Below, one piece after another: positions 1 through 7,326 of a stretch of DNA of 60,693 nt. Under the pieces are notes generated by a model, which saw only the letters and a list, made by a program, of their open reading frames with translations, made no database searches and was not told the DNA's origin. The position numbers and the translations under genes are program-made. Origin of the DNA: Candidatus Saccharimonadota bacterium (lineage in GTDB: Bacteria; Patescibacteriota; Saccharimonadia; Saccharimonadales; Saccharimonadaceae); contig JAFWMT010000003.1 of assembly GCA_017545525.1 (NCBI GenBank), positions 1 through 60,693 on the forward strand, given 5' to 3'. Every line of letters starts with the position of its first letter. Position 1 is the stretch's first letter.

Positions 1-238
1 CGCCTAACCCTTCCGCTTCTTCTTTCAATAATTCCATAGCCTCCTTCTTACTATTGCATTTTAGGGCTTGCCATAATCTGCCATATACAAGCATCTGGGC
101 ATTCGCTGGTATTTCTTCTATGACATTACATAGCTTCTTTTTTCGCCCATTGTTTCGTGGTTGATTTTGACTGGAGAATTGCGTATTCTTGCCTATTTCT
201 CGCATATGCTCCGCCGTTTTCTCGCCGTTTTTATACAT
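1..238 (-). CDS. Small phage/element-type protein, C-terminus cut by window edge
   Basis: The frame opens at an ATG preceded by a good ribosome binding site (GGAAGGAG, 5 nt spacer) and runs off the left end after about 79 codons, so the C-terminus is not visible. The N-terminal third is basic and contains a QPRNNGRKKK stretch that resembles the glycine/arginine-rich opening of DUF5681-type proteins of phages and integrative elements; that likeness is recalled, not computed. The start lies 2 nt past the stop of the upstream ATPase gene, so it is very probably co-translated with it. Function unknown. Confidence 0.6.
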   Translation of the reverse strand, partial: MYKNGEKTAEHMREIGKNTQFSSQNQPRNNGRKKKLCNVIEEIPANAQMLVYGRLWQALKCNSKKEAMELLKEEAEGLG

Positions 239-1466
239 TTTCTACTCCTTCCAATGGTATTATTAATTTTTGCCTTTTATCAGTGGGATTGTTGATGGTT
301 TTTATAAGCCCAGTTGCTTCTAGCTTATTTAGCAAATTCTTCATTTTCCAACTGTCCAAAAAACTCCTTTTTGTTGTCATATGATATTTAGTGATTTCTT
401 GAGTAGTTAAACCCAAATCACTTAGCGCTAGCTCTTCTTTGTTGTAGGACATTCTTCTGCCCATTTCTTTAATTTGTTTCTTTTGCTGAAATAACGGCAG
501 GATAACATCGTAATAAATATCAACTACATACGGCGGTAATCCCAAACATTGTGTTCTAGATATATTTTTCCAGAGACTAATGGCTTCATTTACGTCTTGT
601 TGATTTGCATAGTATTTGCCGTTCTCATCTTGTCGATACCAGACATTTAACATCGCTATTATTTTAATTAAGTTTATAAAATGTTTAAAATCTCTAGAAT
701 GTCGAGCCTGTGGTTTTCCAGATATCTCATTAAAACGCTTTAAAACTTCTTCGGAATTGGAGAGATTAATCGTTTTTATTTTTAAATCCCTGATAGCTAC
801 AATACGATTTTTCAATGAGTTTCTATCTGCATTTGTTTCGATTTCTCGTTGATAATATGATGGGTCGGCTTCCTGTTTTGCAATTAACTCTTTCGCTGAA
901 CAAATTTTTTCATCATTTATTTCTGGTGATAACATTATTGTTCTGGTGCTTTCTTGCTCGTCCATTAATAAATTTGCCGAGCAGAAAACAGTAGAGGGAT
1001 AACCTTTTATAATTACGTCTTCCGCTCTATGTGCGCCTTCTTTATTTCTGTTTGTTAAACTGAATTTACATTCTTTTCTATCGTGAGACAAAATTGGGCG
1101 TAAGTTCTCCTGAACCTTTGCATTGGGCTGTTCTTGGAATATTAAAATCTTACGTTCTAAATCTAACACTCTGGCTTTTCGTTCTTTGTCATATTTTGCA
1201 TCACTACTGTAGTAAAATGCTGTGGGTGTGATTTTTGAATAAATCATCATATCTTCTTGCGGAAATAGTTTTGCAATTTCGTTGGTTAAATATGTTTTTC
1301 CAGCAGATGACGGTGCATTTAATGTAATGTTAATTTGATAATCGTCCGTAAATGCTGATAGCATCGCAAGGAATAAAATCCGCTTGTTGTAGTTGTCTGA
1401 TTTTATTGTTAAGTCTAGGACTTTACCAACATCATCAAGACAAATTTCCTCAAATGGCTTATCCAT
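231..1466 (-). CDS. P-loop ATPase with C-terminal winged-helix region, mobile-element replication type
   Basis: A 411-aa protein. A Walker A motif (NAPSSAGKT) sits at about residues 50-58. A middle region reads like a helicase-type ATPase core (ILIFQEQPNAK, then VFCSANLLMDEQESTR), and the last 80 residues look like a winged-helix DNA-binding tail. An upstream ATG would add 10 residues, but AAGGAG lies 6 nt before the ATG at 1466, so that start is chosen. It overlaps the 55-aa gene upstream by 8 nt. Standalone helicase-like ATPases of this kind sit in phage and plasmid replication modules; a replication or primase-helper role is inferred. The exact family is not recognised. Confidence 0.65.
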   Translation of the reverse strand: MDKPFEEICLDDVGKVLDLTIKSDNYNKRILFLAMLSAFTDDYQINITLNAPSSAGKTYLTNEIAKLFPQEDMMIYSKITPTAFYYSSDAKYDKERKARVLDLERKILIFQEQPNAKVQENLRPILSHDRKECKFSLTNRNKEGAHRAEDVIIKGYPSTVFCSANLLMDEQESTRTIMLSPEINDEKICSAKELIAKQEADPSYYQREIETNADRNSLKNRIVAIRDLKIKTINLSNSEEVLKRFNEISGKPQARHSRDFKHFINLIKIIAMLNVWYRQDENGKYYANQQDVNEAISLWKNISRTQCLGLPPYVVDIYYDVILPLFQQKKQIKEMGRRMSYNKEELALSDLGLTTQEITKYHMTTKRSFLDSWKMKNLLNKLEATGLIKTINNPTDKRQKLIIPLEGVENV

Positions 1467-1626
1467 TTGTGTCTCCTTTCTGAGCAAGAATATCAAAATG
1501 TCGAATAGCTACCTGCCTCATAATTGCGAGACCTTGAGTTTGTGCTTCTTCGTCCGTCAGCTCATAGCCAAAAGCAGTCTTATATAGACTTTTCAACTGC
1601 TCTATTCTGGCTGGCGGAATTTGCAT
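1459..1626 (-). CDS. 55-aa conserved small protein of the element
   Basis: The 55-codon frame has an excellent ribosome binding site (AAGGAGC, 5 nt before ATG) and overlaps the ATPase start by 8 nt, which indicates translational coupling. The product is helical with an LTDEEAQTQGLAIMRQV core, a layout (ELxDEEAxxxG) that I associate with small hypothetical proteins in CPR genomes. No catalytic motif or membrane segment is visible. It is probably an accessory protein of the adjacent ATPase module; function unknown. Confidence 0.6.
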   Translation of the reverse strand: MQIPPARIEQLKSLYKTAFGYELTDEEAQTQGLAIMRQVAIRHFDILAQKGDTNG

Positions 1627-1726
1627 TCGTTGCTCCTTTTAAAATTAATATGTCTCTGTTATATGACATATCAAAAAGGAAGTCGCTGTTAACGTATGGA
1701 TATCGTATAGAAGTCGTATAATTTTA

Positions 1727-2530
1727 TTATTTTAGCCAGTCTTCTAAACCACTTATGTCAATTTGCTCATTGATAATATCTTTGCCAAATATCTCTGGGC
1801 GCAAAATGATTTCGTGTTCTCTAATTAAAGGGAAGAATAGTTTGCGCAATTTAGCATCAAATTTCATATCATTTATGATACTTACTACCGTTTTGCTGGT
1901 TTTCGCAATGGGTAGTGCTATTTTTTTATTTGGTTTTTTCAAACCTTCATCTATTATCCTTTCACCCATACCTCCACGTGGTTTTATAAGAAAATGCCCA
2001 TTAATATAGAGTGCATAATCATTGTGTCGTTCCAATTTGAAATATAACTTATCTCGGTCAATGACGAATTTGTCTCGTTTTTCGAATTTTTCATCGAGTT
2101 GTTTTTGAACGTTCTTGATTTCGTCATTAATCTTTTCTAGAAACTTTAGCTCTTTTGAGCTTAACTCTACTATATCGTTTTTCCGTTTTTCCAATATCCA
2201 AATTCGTTTTAGTTCATTTATGTGTTTCTGATGTTCAACAAGGCCAACGGCACTATCGAAATTGTCATCAAGAATTTTTATAGTTTCCCAAATAGGACGA
2301 GCAACTGTGCTCGATAAAACAGGATTTTCTTCATATAAAATTTCAAGTGTCCTTACTGTGAAGACATAAATCTTATTTAATTTTTCAGTGCCGACAAATA
2401 ATACTAATTTGGATACGGCTTTTTTGGCTTGAATATCCAAATTGAGTATTTCTGAAACTGCAGTATTTAGTTTCATAGACAAAAAAGTATCGTGTAAGAA
2501 CTTTGATTTGTCTAGATTATTTTCGTTCAC
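1727..2530 (-). CDS. Hypothetical protein with central coiled coil
   Basis: A 267-aa protein opening with GTG at 2530. A perfect TATAAT (2543 to 2538) lies 7 nt before that GTG and there is no Shine-Dalgarno sequence, so the message is probably leaderless with its own promoter. The middle (about residues 105-165) is charged and heptad-like, suggesting a coiled coil; no signal peptide or membrane segment is seen. The C-terminal third has short conserved-looking segments (YINGHFLIKPRGG) that could be a globular domain. No family is recognised. It lies on the same strand as its neighbours in the presumed mobile element. Confidence 0.6.
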   Translation of the reverse strand: MNENNLDKSKFLHDTFLSMKLNTAVSEILNLDIQAKKAVSKLVLFVGTEKLNKIYVFTVRTLEILYEENPVLSSTVARPIWETIKILDDNFDSAVGLVEHQKHINELKRIWILEKRKNDIVELSSKELKFLEKINDEIKNVQKQLDEKFEKRDKFVIDRDKLYFKLERHNDYALYINGHFLIKPRGGMGERIIDEGLKKPNKKIALPIAKTSKTVVSIINDMKFDAKLRKLFFPLIREHEIILRPEIFGKDIINEQIDISGLEDWLK

Positions 2531-2602
2531 TATTACAATTATACCATTCTGTGTTTAAGACGGCTGAGAAGTGCCTTAAAATGCGAAATAAAGCATATAT
2601 TG

Positions 2603-3367
2603 TTAAAGGTTATTATCAACTTTAAATGCCCAGCAATCCATATAGGTTCGTTCTAAGAAAGAGTTGAAATTTATAAATAAACATTGGCAGATTTTGTATT
2701 GCTCTTTATTTAGGCTCTTTTTTCTCAGCGAGTTCATCATATCAAAACCTCTGTTTATCAAATCTGCATTTGCTACTAAATCAAGAAATTTCTCACGATT
2801 TCGGTCTGAAAGTTTTTCTACTCTTTTTTCTTTTATCATTTGGAGTATCCAATTCGTAGCTTTGTTATTGTTTGCAGTAGTTTTTCCTATATCTGCGTTT
2901 AAATCCTTTTGACTATAAAGCCTATTATATGTGTAGGACAAATCTTCTATTTTGCCATCATCATCTGTTTTAGTATTAAGCCCCATTATAACTGTCTGTC
3001 CGTCATCGTCATAATAATAAAATTGTTCTCCAGCAATTTTTTTCCTAACTCTATCTAGCTCTTTAAAACGATTGTTGGCATATATAGTAAAACCTTTGAT
3101 GACATATAGTATTGCAGATGCATCGGTAATTTCGCTTCTACTATTTTGCAGAATAGCTAGAGCATCTTCTCCAAACCACAAGACATCTTCCATCAGCTTT
3201 GCGTATTTTTCATTAGCGATGATAACTTTTTGTTCGTCTTCGTTTGGGGCTATTATACCTGCATTTACTCCTCTGATATCTCTAATATTATTTCTGACTT
3301 CATCAAGAATGCCTGGAAATAAGCCTACGATTGTTTTGTTATCTTTTTCCTCTAACTTTAATTTCAT
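2603..3367 (-). CDS. Hypothetical soluble protein
   Basis: A 254-aa protein. A GTG 12 nt upstream is possible, but GTGAGG sits correctly spaced before the ATG at 3367, so that is chosen. It starts 17 nt after the stop of the membrane protease gene and is probably transcribed with it. The sequence is charged and mostly helical, with no transmembrane segment, cysteine cluster or recognisable motif. The C-terminal 80 residues are rich in lysine, arginine and leucine. No function can be assigned; linkage to the protease is the only clue. Confidence 0.6.
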   Translation of the reverse strand: MKLKLEEKDNKTIVGLFPGILDEVRNNIRDIRGVNAGIIAPNEDEQKVIIANEKYAKLMEDVLWFGEDALAILQNSRSEITDASAILYVIKGFTIYANNRFKELDRVRKKIAGEQFYYYDDDGQTVIMGLNTKTDDDGKIEDLSYTYNRLYSQKDLNADIGKTTANNNKATNWILQMIKEKRVEKLSDRNREKFLDLVANADLINRGFDMMNSLRKKSLNKEQYKICQCLFINFNSFLERTYMDCWAFKVDNNL

Positions 3368-3384
3368 TTTTATCCTCACGGTTT

Positions 3385-4659
3385 TTATATATATTTGCTT
3401 AGTATTACGATATATTCATAATCTGGCATATTCACGGAATTAAGAGTTTGTCTTAATAGTTTAATTTTATCTTTTGAGCTTCGGTCTGATTTATATCTTT
3501 TTGATTGCAATAATTTCTTGATTTCTTTAGTTGAGTTTAAAATTTGTAAAGCTTGTTGTTTATTGATTGCGGAAATACATACACCGATTTTTGAAACATC
3601 TTCTTGGTTTAATTTTTGGTTTTTATTTTGGAGAAATTTTGCGACCATGTTTATAAATCGAATTTTATCTGAGTTTTTATCCATAATATCGCTATATTCT
3701 TTTTGAAGCTCTTCTCTGAAAGCTTTAGCCTCTTCTAATTCAAAAGAGTATAGTGAGCAAGCCAATGATGTTTCGTCATCGGATAAATATCCAATAGTCG
3801 TATCTCCAGCCCTATTCTTTTTACCTTTTTTATAAATATCGGAAAATCCAGAAAAGATTACAGCTAAATCGGTTAATCGTTCTTCGTCATTGGTATTTTT
3901 TTCTGGCATTTTTACTGAATGTAAAACTATATGGCAAAACTCGTGTGCAATAACACTAATAAAAGTGTCTGGGTTATCCTCTGAGCCAGGATAAATGGTA
4001 ATATTGCAGGGTCTATATTTAAAATGCGTGCTTCCAAAAACACCAACATCAGAAACATTTACTTCTGCTAATGTATGATGATTTAGATTTTTTTCATCCC
4101 TTTTTGTCGTAGTTTTTCTTATTACTGAAACATTTAGATTACCAAGCGACAAGTGTTCTGCTATAGCCATAATGGCACTTTTTGTTTTCTTCTCGTGAAG
4201 TAATTTTTTTATAGGTTCCGCATCGACTTGTTCGCTAATGCCTATACAATTAATTACTTTTTTAACTTCTGCGCTGATTTTCTGAGTATCAGTTTTAGGC
4301 ATTTGCTCGCTTGTTTTTTGGTTAGGGGGAGTGTTTGTCTTATTGGGGCGAGATGCGCTACTGGGGGTTTTTAATTGTTTTTTGTTAGTTTTATTGCTAG
4401 ATGAGCTTTTGGATTTAGAAAAGATGAGACTGCCTATAACTATAATAACGATAAAGCCAGCTATACCACTCCAATCAATTACCGTATTTTTTGTTGGTTT
4501 GACCTGACCATTTTTAACGGTGAAAGTGGTTTCTTCTTTGGTAAAAGAAATTGCCGAAACGGTTGTTGGAATAAAAACGAATGAGCCAAGCACGGTTATA
4601 AAAGCTACCAATAACTGAACAATAAAGTTTCGAATAGTAGGTGCATTATTATGGCTCAT
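3385..4659 (-). CDS. Membrane-anchored HExxH metalloprotease-like protein
   Basis: A 424-aa protein. Residues 12-36 form a hydrophobic segment ending PTTVSA, like a signal peptide or first anchor; residues about 65-80 form a second membrane segment; residues 81-125 are a Ser/Lys/Pro linker. The HEFCH motif at 239-243 fits a zincin zinc site, with the following EERLTD segment (about 258) a candidate for the third ligand. The family is not recognised. No good Shine-Dalgarno is close to the ATG (a GGAAGG lies about 13 nt away), and the start sits inside a structured leader described separately. A membrane protease in a mobile element might act in signalling, immunity or cell-surface processing; this is inference. 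Confidence 0.65.
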   Translation of the reverse strand: MSHNNAPTIRNFIVQLLVAFITVLGSFVFIPTTVSAISFTKEETTFTVKNGQVKPTKNTVIDWSGIAGFIVIIVIGSLIFSKSKSSSSNKTNKKQLKTPSSASRPNKTNTPPNQKTSEQMPKTDTQKISAEVKKVINCIGISEQVDAEPIKKLLHEKKTKSAIMAIAEHLSLGNLNVSVIRKTTTKRDEKNLNHHTLAEVNVSDVGVFGSTHFKYRPCNITIYPGSEDNPDTFISVIAHEFCHIVLHSVKMPEKNTNDEERLTDLAVIFSGFSDIYKKGKKNRAGDTTIGYLSDDETSLACSLYSFELEEAKAFREELQKEYSDIMDKNSDKIRFINMVAKFLQNKNQKLNQEDVSKIGVCISAINKQQALQILNSTKEIKKLLQSKRYKSDRSSKDKIKLLRQTLNSVNMPDYEYIVILSKYI

Positions 4660-4832
4660 TTAGACACTAATTCCTTCCTGCCTTAAAACGAAATAGGACA
4701 CCAATCACGGTGTCTAAATCGTTTTCCTGCGCCTAGTGGTTAACTAGTGCTTCGGATTGGTGTCCTAGCCTCGTAGTTAACCAATCTTGAGCCTTTTGCA
4801 GGCACTAAGCACAGGTTTAATTTGATTTAGAC
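4659..4832 (-). ncRNA. Structured 5' leader or non-coding RNA upstream of the protease gene
   Basis: A TGG-extended TATAAT at 4844-4839 (minus strand) predicts transcription from about 4832, leaving about 170 nt before the protease ATG. In that RNA 4815-4803 pairs with 4738-4726 over 13 bp, two of them G-U; read on the plus strand these two become A-C mismatches, so the minus strand is the structured one. Inside are a CCU/AGG hairpin, a 7-bp GAUUGGU/ACCAAUC helix (4786-4780 with 4761-4755) and a competing 8-10-bp helix (4783-4774 with 4746-4737). Next comes a hairpin of AAAACGA/UCGUUUU enclosing GACACC/GGUGUC (4725-4685). Segments 4765-4755 and 4706-4696 are perfectly complementary (11 bp). 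Segment 4719-4710 matches the start-codon region 4667-4658 (10 bp). Confidence 0.5.
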
Positions 4833-4838
4833 AATATA

Positions 4839-4844
4839 ATTATA
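4839..4844 (-). promoter_or_regulatory. Extended -10 box for the structured leader and protease operon
   Basis: TATAAT on the minus strand preceded by TATGG, an extended -10. No good -35 is seen at the usual distance. The plus-strand gene on the other side has its own TATAAT at 4901-4906. Confidence 0.5.
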
Positions 4845-4923
4845 CCATAAGCTAGTGAATGATGACTATAGGTAATAGAGAAGTTGTTTCTGCTATATGA
4901 TATAATTTAAAAAAGGAGAAAAA

Positions 4924-6405
4924 TTGCAAAACGAAATACCTAATGATAAATTGGAGCTCATTGTCAAAAATTTTTGTAAACTTGATAGTGAACAGGAACA
5001 CGTAGAGTTTAAAGAAAATATTAATAATGAGGAAATCATTGCAAAGACTATCGTTGCGATTATTAATTCTATGACAAGACAGAATATCCCTCGTGGATAT
5101 TTTGTTTGGGGGATAAATGACAAAACTCACGAAATAGTTGGGACAGATTTCAACCCGAGTAATAAAAAGATAGGAAATGAGGAATTAGAATTATGGTTGT
5201 CAAAATATATTCAGCCCACACCTTCCTTATGTTTTCGAAAACTAGACATTGATGGAAAGAAGGTAATAGTGCTAGTTATCCATAGCAACCCACTAGAACT
5301 AGCGAAATTTAAAAATGTGGCTTATATAAGAATAGGTGCTAATACAAGAAAATTGGATGAATTTCCCAATATCGAGAAAGAGGTTTGGAAAAATATCGTT
5401 GAACGTGATTATGAGTCAATAACAGCTAAAGCTTGTCTATCGAAAACAGAAGTTATATCTTTATTAGATTTCGATGCATTATATGAAATGCGAAAGAATA
5501 ATGCGCCAGTAGAACAAGATGCTTTATTTGATGAAGCCGTGAGGTGTGGTATGGTGAAAGACAATTATGATACTACTTTTGATATTACAAATTTCGGAGC
5601 TTTGTTATATGCAAAAGATATAAATGACTTTCCGTCTTTGAAGAGCAAAGCAATAAGAATTATCCATTATAAAGGTGAAACAAAGCTTGAAACAAAGAGT
5701 GAAGTCCGTAGTAAAAGTGGTTATATTGTTGAATTTAACGAAATGCAAAAATATGTAATGGAGAAGACTATAGATGGCGAATTTATTGATGATGACGGCA
5801 TAAGAAAAATTAAATATCTTTATCCGAGAATTACAATTAGGGAGCTTTTCGCTAATATAATAGCCCACCAAGATTTGACAATTAATACTATCCAGCCTAT
5901 GGTTGAAATATATTCAAATAGGATAGAATTTGTTAATCCTGGAGTTCCATTAATACCAAAGGATAGGTTTGTCGATTATCCTCCACAAACGAGAAACATA
6001 AAAATAGCAGAGGAATTATATAAGGTGGGTATATGTGAAAGGCGAGGCTCTGGTTGGGATAAGATTGCTACAGAAGCCAGTGAGCATGGATTTTCTGCAC
6101 CTTCACCAGAGATAACTAAGGATACTACTCGCATTATTTTGACTCAACATAAAACATTATTTGATATGACAAACGAAGAGCGTATGTGGTCAATATATAT
6201 TTATGCTTGTTTACTATGGGTAGAGAAGAAATATCTAACGAATGCTTTAACTAGGAAATTATTTAACATTCCAGAGGCAAATATGTCCACAGCATCGTCT
6301 TTACTTGGTCAAGCGGTGAAAAGTGGTTTAATTGTGATTTTCGATGAACAATCTGGAACTAGAAGTAGAAAATATCTACCAAAATATGCAAAACAAGAAG
6401 AATAA
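4924..6405 (+). CDS. AlbA_2/Schlafen-type ATP-binding regulator
   Basis: A 493-aa protein starting at TTG, with AAGGAG about 6 nt upstream and TATAAT at 4901-4906. The N-terminus carries the AlbA_2 (AAA_4, Schlafen-like) signature: a VEFKE segment near residues 27-31, then IVAIINSMTRQNIPRGYFVWGI and IRIGANTRK. The C-terminal half has the ATPase-like segment typical of these regulators (RELFANIIAHQDL, IEFVNPG, ICERRGSGWDKI, about residues 310-385) and a winged-helix-like end. The family is known from transcriptional regulators and mobile or defence islands. It is divergent from the protease operon, so control of that operon is a reasonable inference. Confidence 0.75.
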   Translation: MQNEIPNDKLELIVKNFCKLDSEQEHVEFKENINNEEIIAKTIVAIINSMTRQNIPRGYFVWGINDKTHEIVGTDFNPSNKKIGNEELELWLSKYIQPTPSLCFRKLDIDGKKVIVLVIHSNPLELAKFKNVAYIRIGANTRKLDEFPNIEKEVWKNIVERDYESITAKACLSKTEVISLLDFDALYEMRKNNAPVEQDALFDEAVRCGMVKDNYDTTFDITNFGALLYAKDINDFPSLKSKAIRIIHYKGETKLETKSEVRSKSGYIVEFNEMQKYVMEKTIDGEFIDDDGIRKIKYLYPRITIRELFANIIAHQDLTINTIQPMVEIYSNRIEFVNPGVPLIPKDRFVDYPPQTRNIKIAEELYKVGICERRGSGWDKIATEASEHGFSAPSPEITKDTTRIILTQHKTLFDMTNEERMWSIYIYACLLWVEKKYLTNALTRKLFNIPEANMSTASSLLGQAVKSGLIVIFDEQSGTRSRKYLPKYAKQEE

Positions 6406-6437
6406 TTACTTTATAGCAATAAGCGGTTAAAAGATAT

Positions 6438-6529
6438 AACAGGGGTGAGTTTGCTTCGTGGTTGCTTCATAAACATAAGTATTTTATAAAAAGAACAGGG
6501 GTGAGTTTGCTTCGTGGTTGCTTCATAAA
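6438..6529. repeat. Two identical 36-bp direct repeats, 20 bp apart
   Basis: Copies at 6438-6473 and 6494-6529 are identical over 36 bp (opening AACAGGGGTGAG, ending GCTTCATAAA) and separated by a 20-bp AT-rich spacer. Each copy has an internal GCTTC pair 11 bp apart. They lie between two convergent genes at the right edge of the AT-rich element-like segment. No inverted symmetry, open frame or cas gene is seen. An attachment-site or recombination duplication is possible. Confidence 0.8.
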
Positions 6530-6563
6530 GAGGTAATATAAAATAGTATGGTAAACGAAAGTA

Positions 6564-6986
6564 TTATTTGTCGAAACTCTTGAGAAAGAGAAGAGCCTTC
6601 TTTGCCATTTCAGGGTCTTTAGGGTTCATTCTAAAGAAGCCGTCCAATACATAGTGGCTCTCTAAAACCATCTTTTCGCTTTCGAATAGATTATCGTCAA
6701 ACCAGACAAAATCACTATCTAAATCAATTCCATCAGTTTTAAGGACTTCCCAATTTGTTGGCAAAAATGACTGATAAAGCTCATCTACTAGCTCTTTAGG
6801 GAAGGTGTCTGAGAGTGCAAAATTAGTATGGTTTTCGTTGCCTTTACAATGTGTAGTTAGCCAATAAAGTGAGCCAGTATAGTTATCTAGGCAATAGCGA
6901 AGAAGAGAAATAATATCTTCTTGTGGTGATGCCGTGCCTTTTAATACTCCATCAATATCAAAATATATTTTGTCTATCTTTTCCAT
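6564..6986 (-). CDS. Small HAD-superfamily-like phosphatase
   Basis: A 140-aa protein starting at the ATG at 6986, 4 nt after the TAG of the preceding 59-aa gene; a GTG 15 nt upstream is less likely because it lies inside that gene. The nucleophile motif DIDGVL (Asp10, Asp12) is present, a threonine pair (WLTTH) fits motif II, and VWFDDN fits the acidic motif IV. A separate large cap is absent, consistent with a short HAD or NIF-like member. Substrate unknown. Translational coupling with the upstream gene suggests the two work together. Confidence 0.65.
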   Translation of the reverse strand: MEKIDKIYFDIDGVLKGTASPQEDIISLLRYCLDNYTGSLYWLTTHCKGNENHTNFALSDTFPKELVDELYQSFLPTNWEVLKTDGIDLDSDFVWFDDNLFESEKMVLESHYVLDGFFRMNPKDPEMAKKALLFLKSFDK

Positions 6987-6990
6987 TACA

Positions 6991-7170
6991 CTAAATAGCA
7001 CCTCTTAATTTATCTGGAGACGGTCTTTTGCCATCTATAAAATCACCAACGGTAAAATCAGCTATCGGTTCTACCCATTTACCATCTATAAGTTCAGTAA
7101 AAGTCCCATTCTCATCTTTGATAATGCGACCATCTTCTAACTCTTGTATTATTGGTTTTCTGTCTTCCAT
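6991..7170 (-). CDS. 59-aa acidic small protein, coupled to the HAD gene
   Basis: A 59-codon frame with a strong ribosome binding site (AAGGAG, 6 nt before ATG) and a TAG stop 4 nt before the HAD-like start. The product is acidic with a short repeated layout (LEDGRIIKDENG, then LIDGKW), which looks like beta-hairpins rather than noise. No known family is recognised. Close coupling to the HAD gene is the only functional clue. Confidence 0.6.
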   Translation of the reverse strand: MEDRKPIIQELEDGRIIKDENGTFTELIDGKWVEPIADFTVGDFIDGKRPSPDKLRGAI

Positions 7171-7326
7171 TGTAAGCTCCTTATCTATATTATATCAGTT
7201 TGAACAATAAATAAAAAACGTGTGTAGGTATGGTATAATTTAAGTAGCGGTAGGTTTTATAGTGCAGTTTGAATTGATGATAATCGTTCGAACTTGGTAT
7301 AACACCCTCCGCCAGTTAGGTGATGT

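Noticed and set aside
4677-4815. Structured leader as tmRNA, RNase P RNA or SRP RNA
   Set aside because: No alanyl-tRNA-like ends, no tag frame, no RNase P or SRP core motifs, and the length is too short for the first two.
6438-6529. 36-bp repeats as a CRISPR array
   Set aside because: Only two copies, a 20-bp AT-rich spacer and no cas genes in the window.
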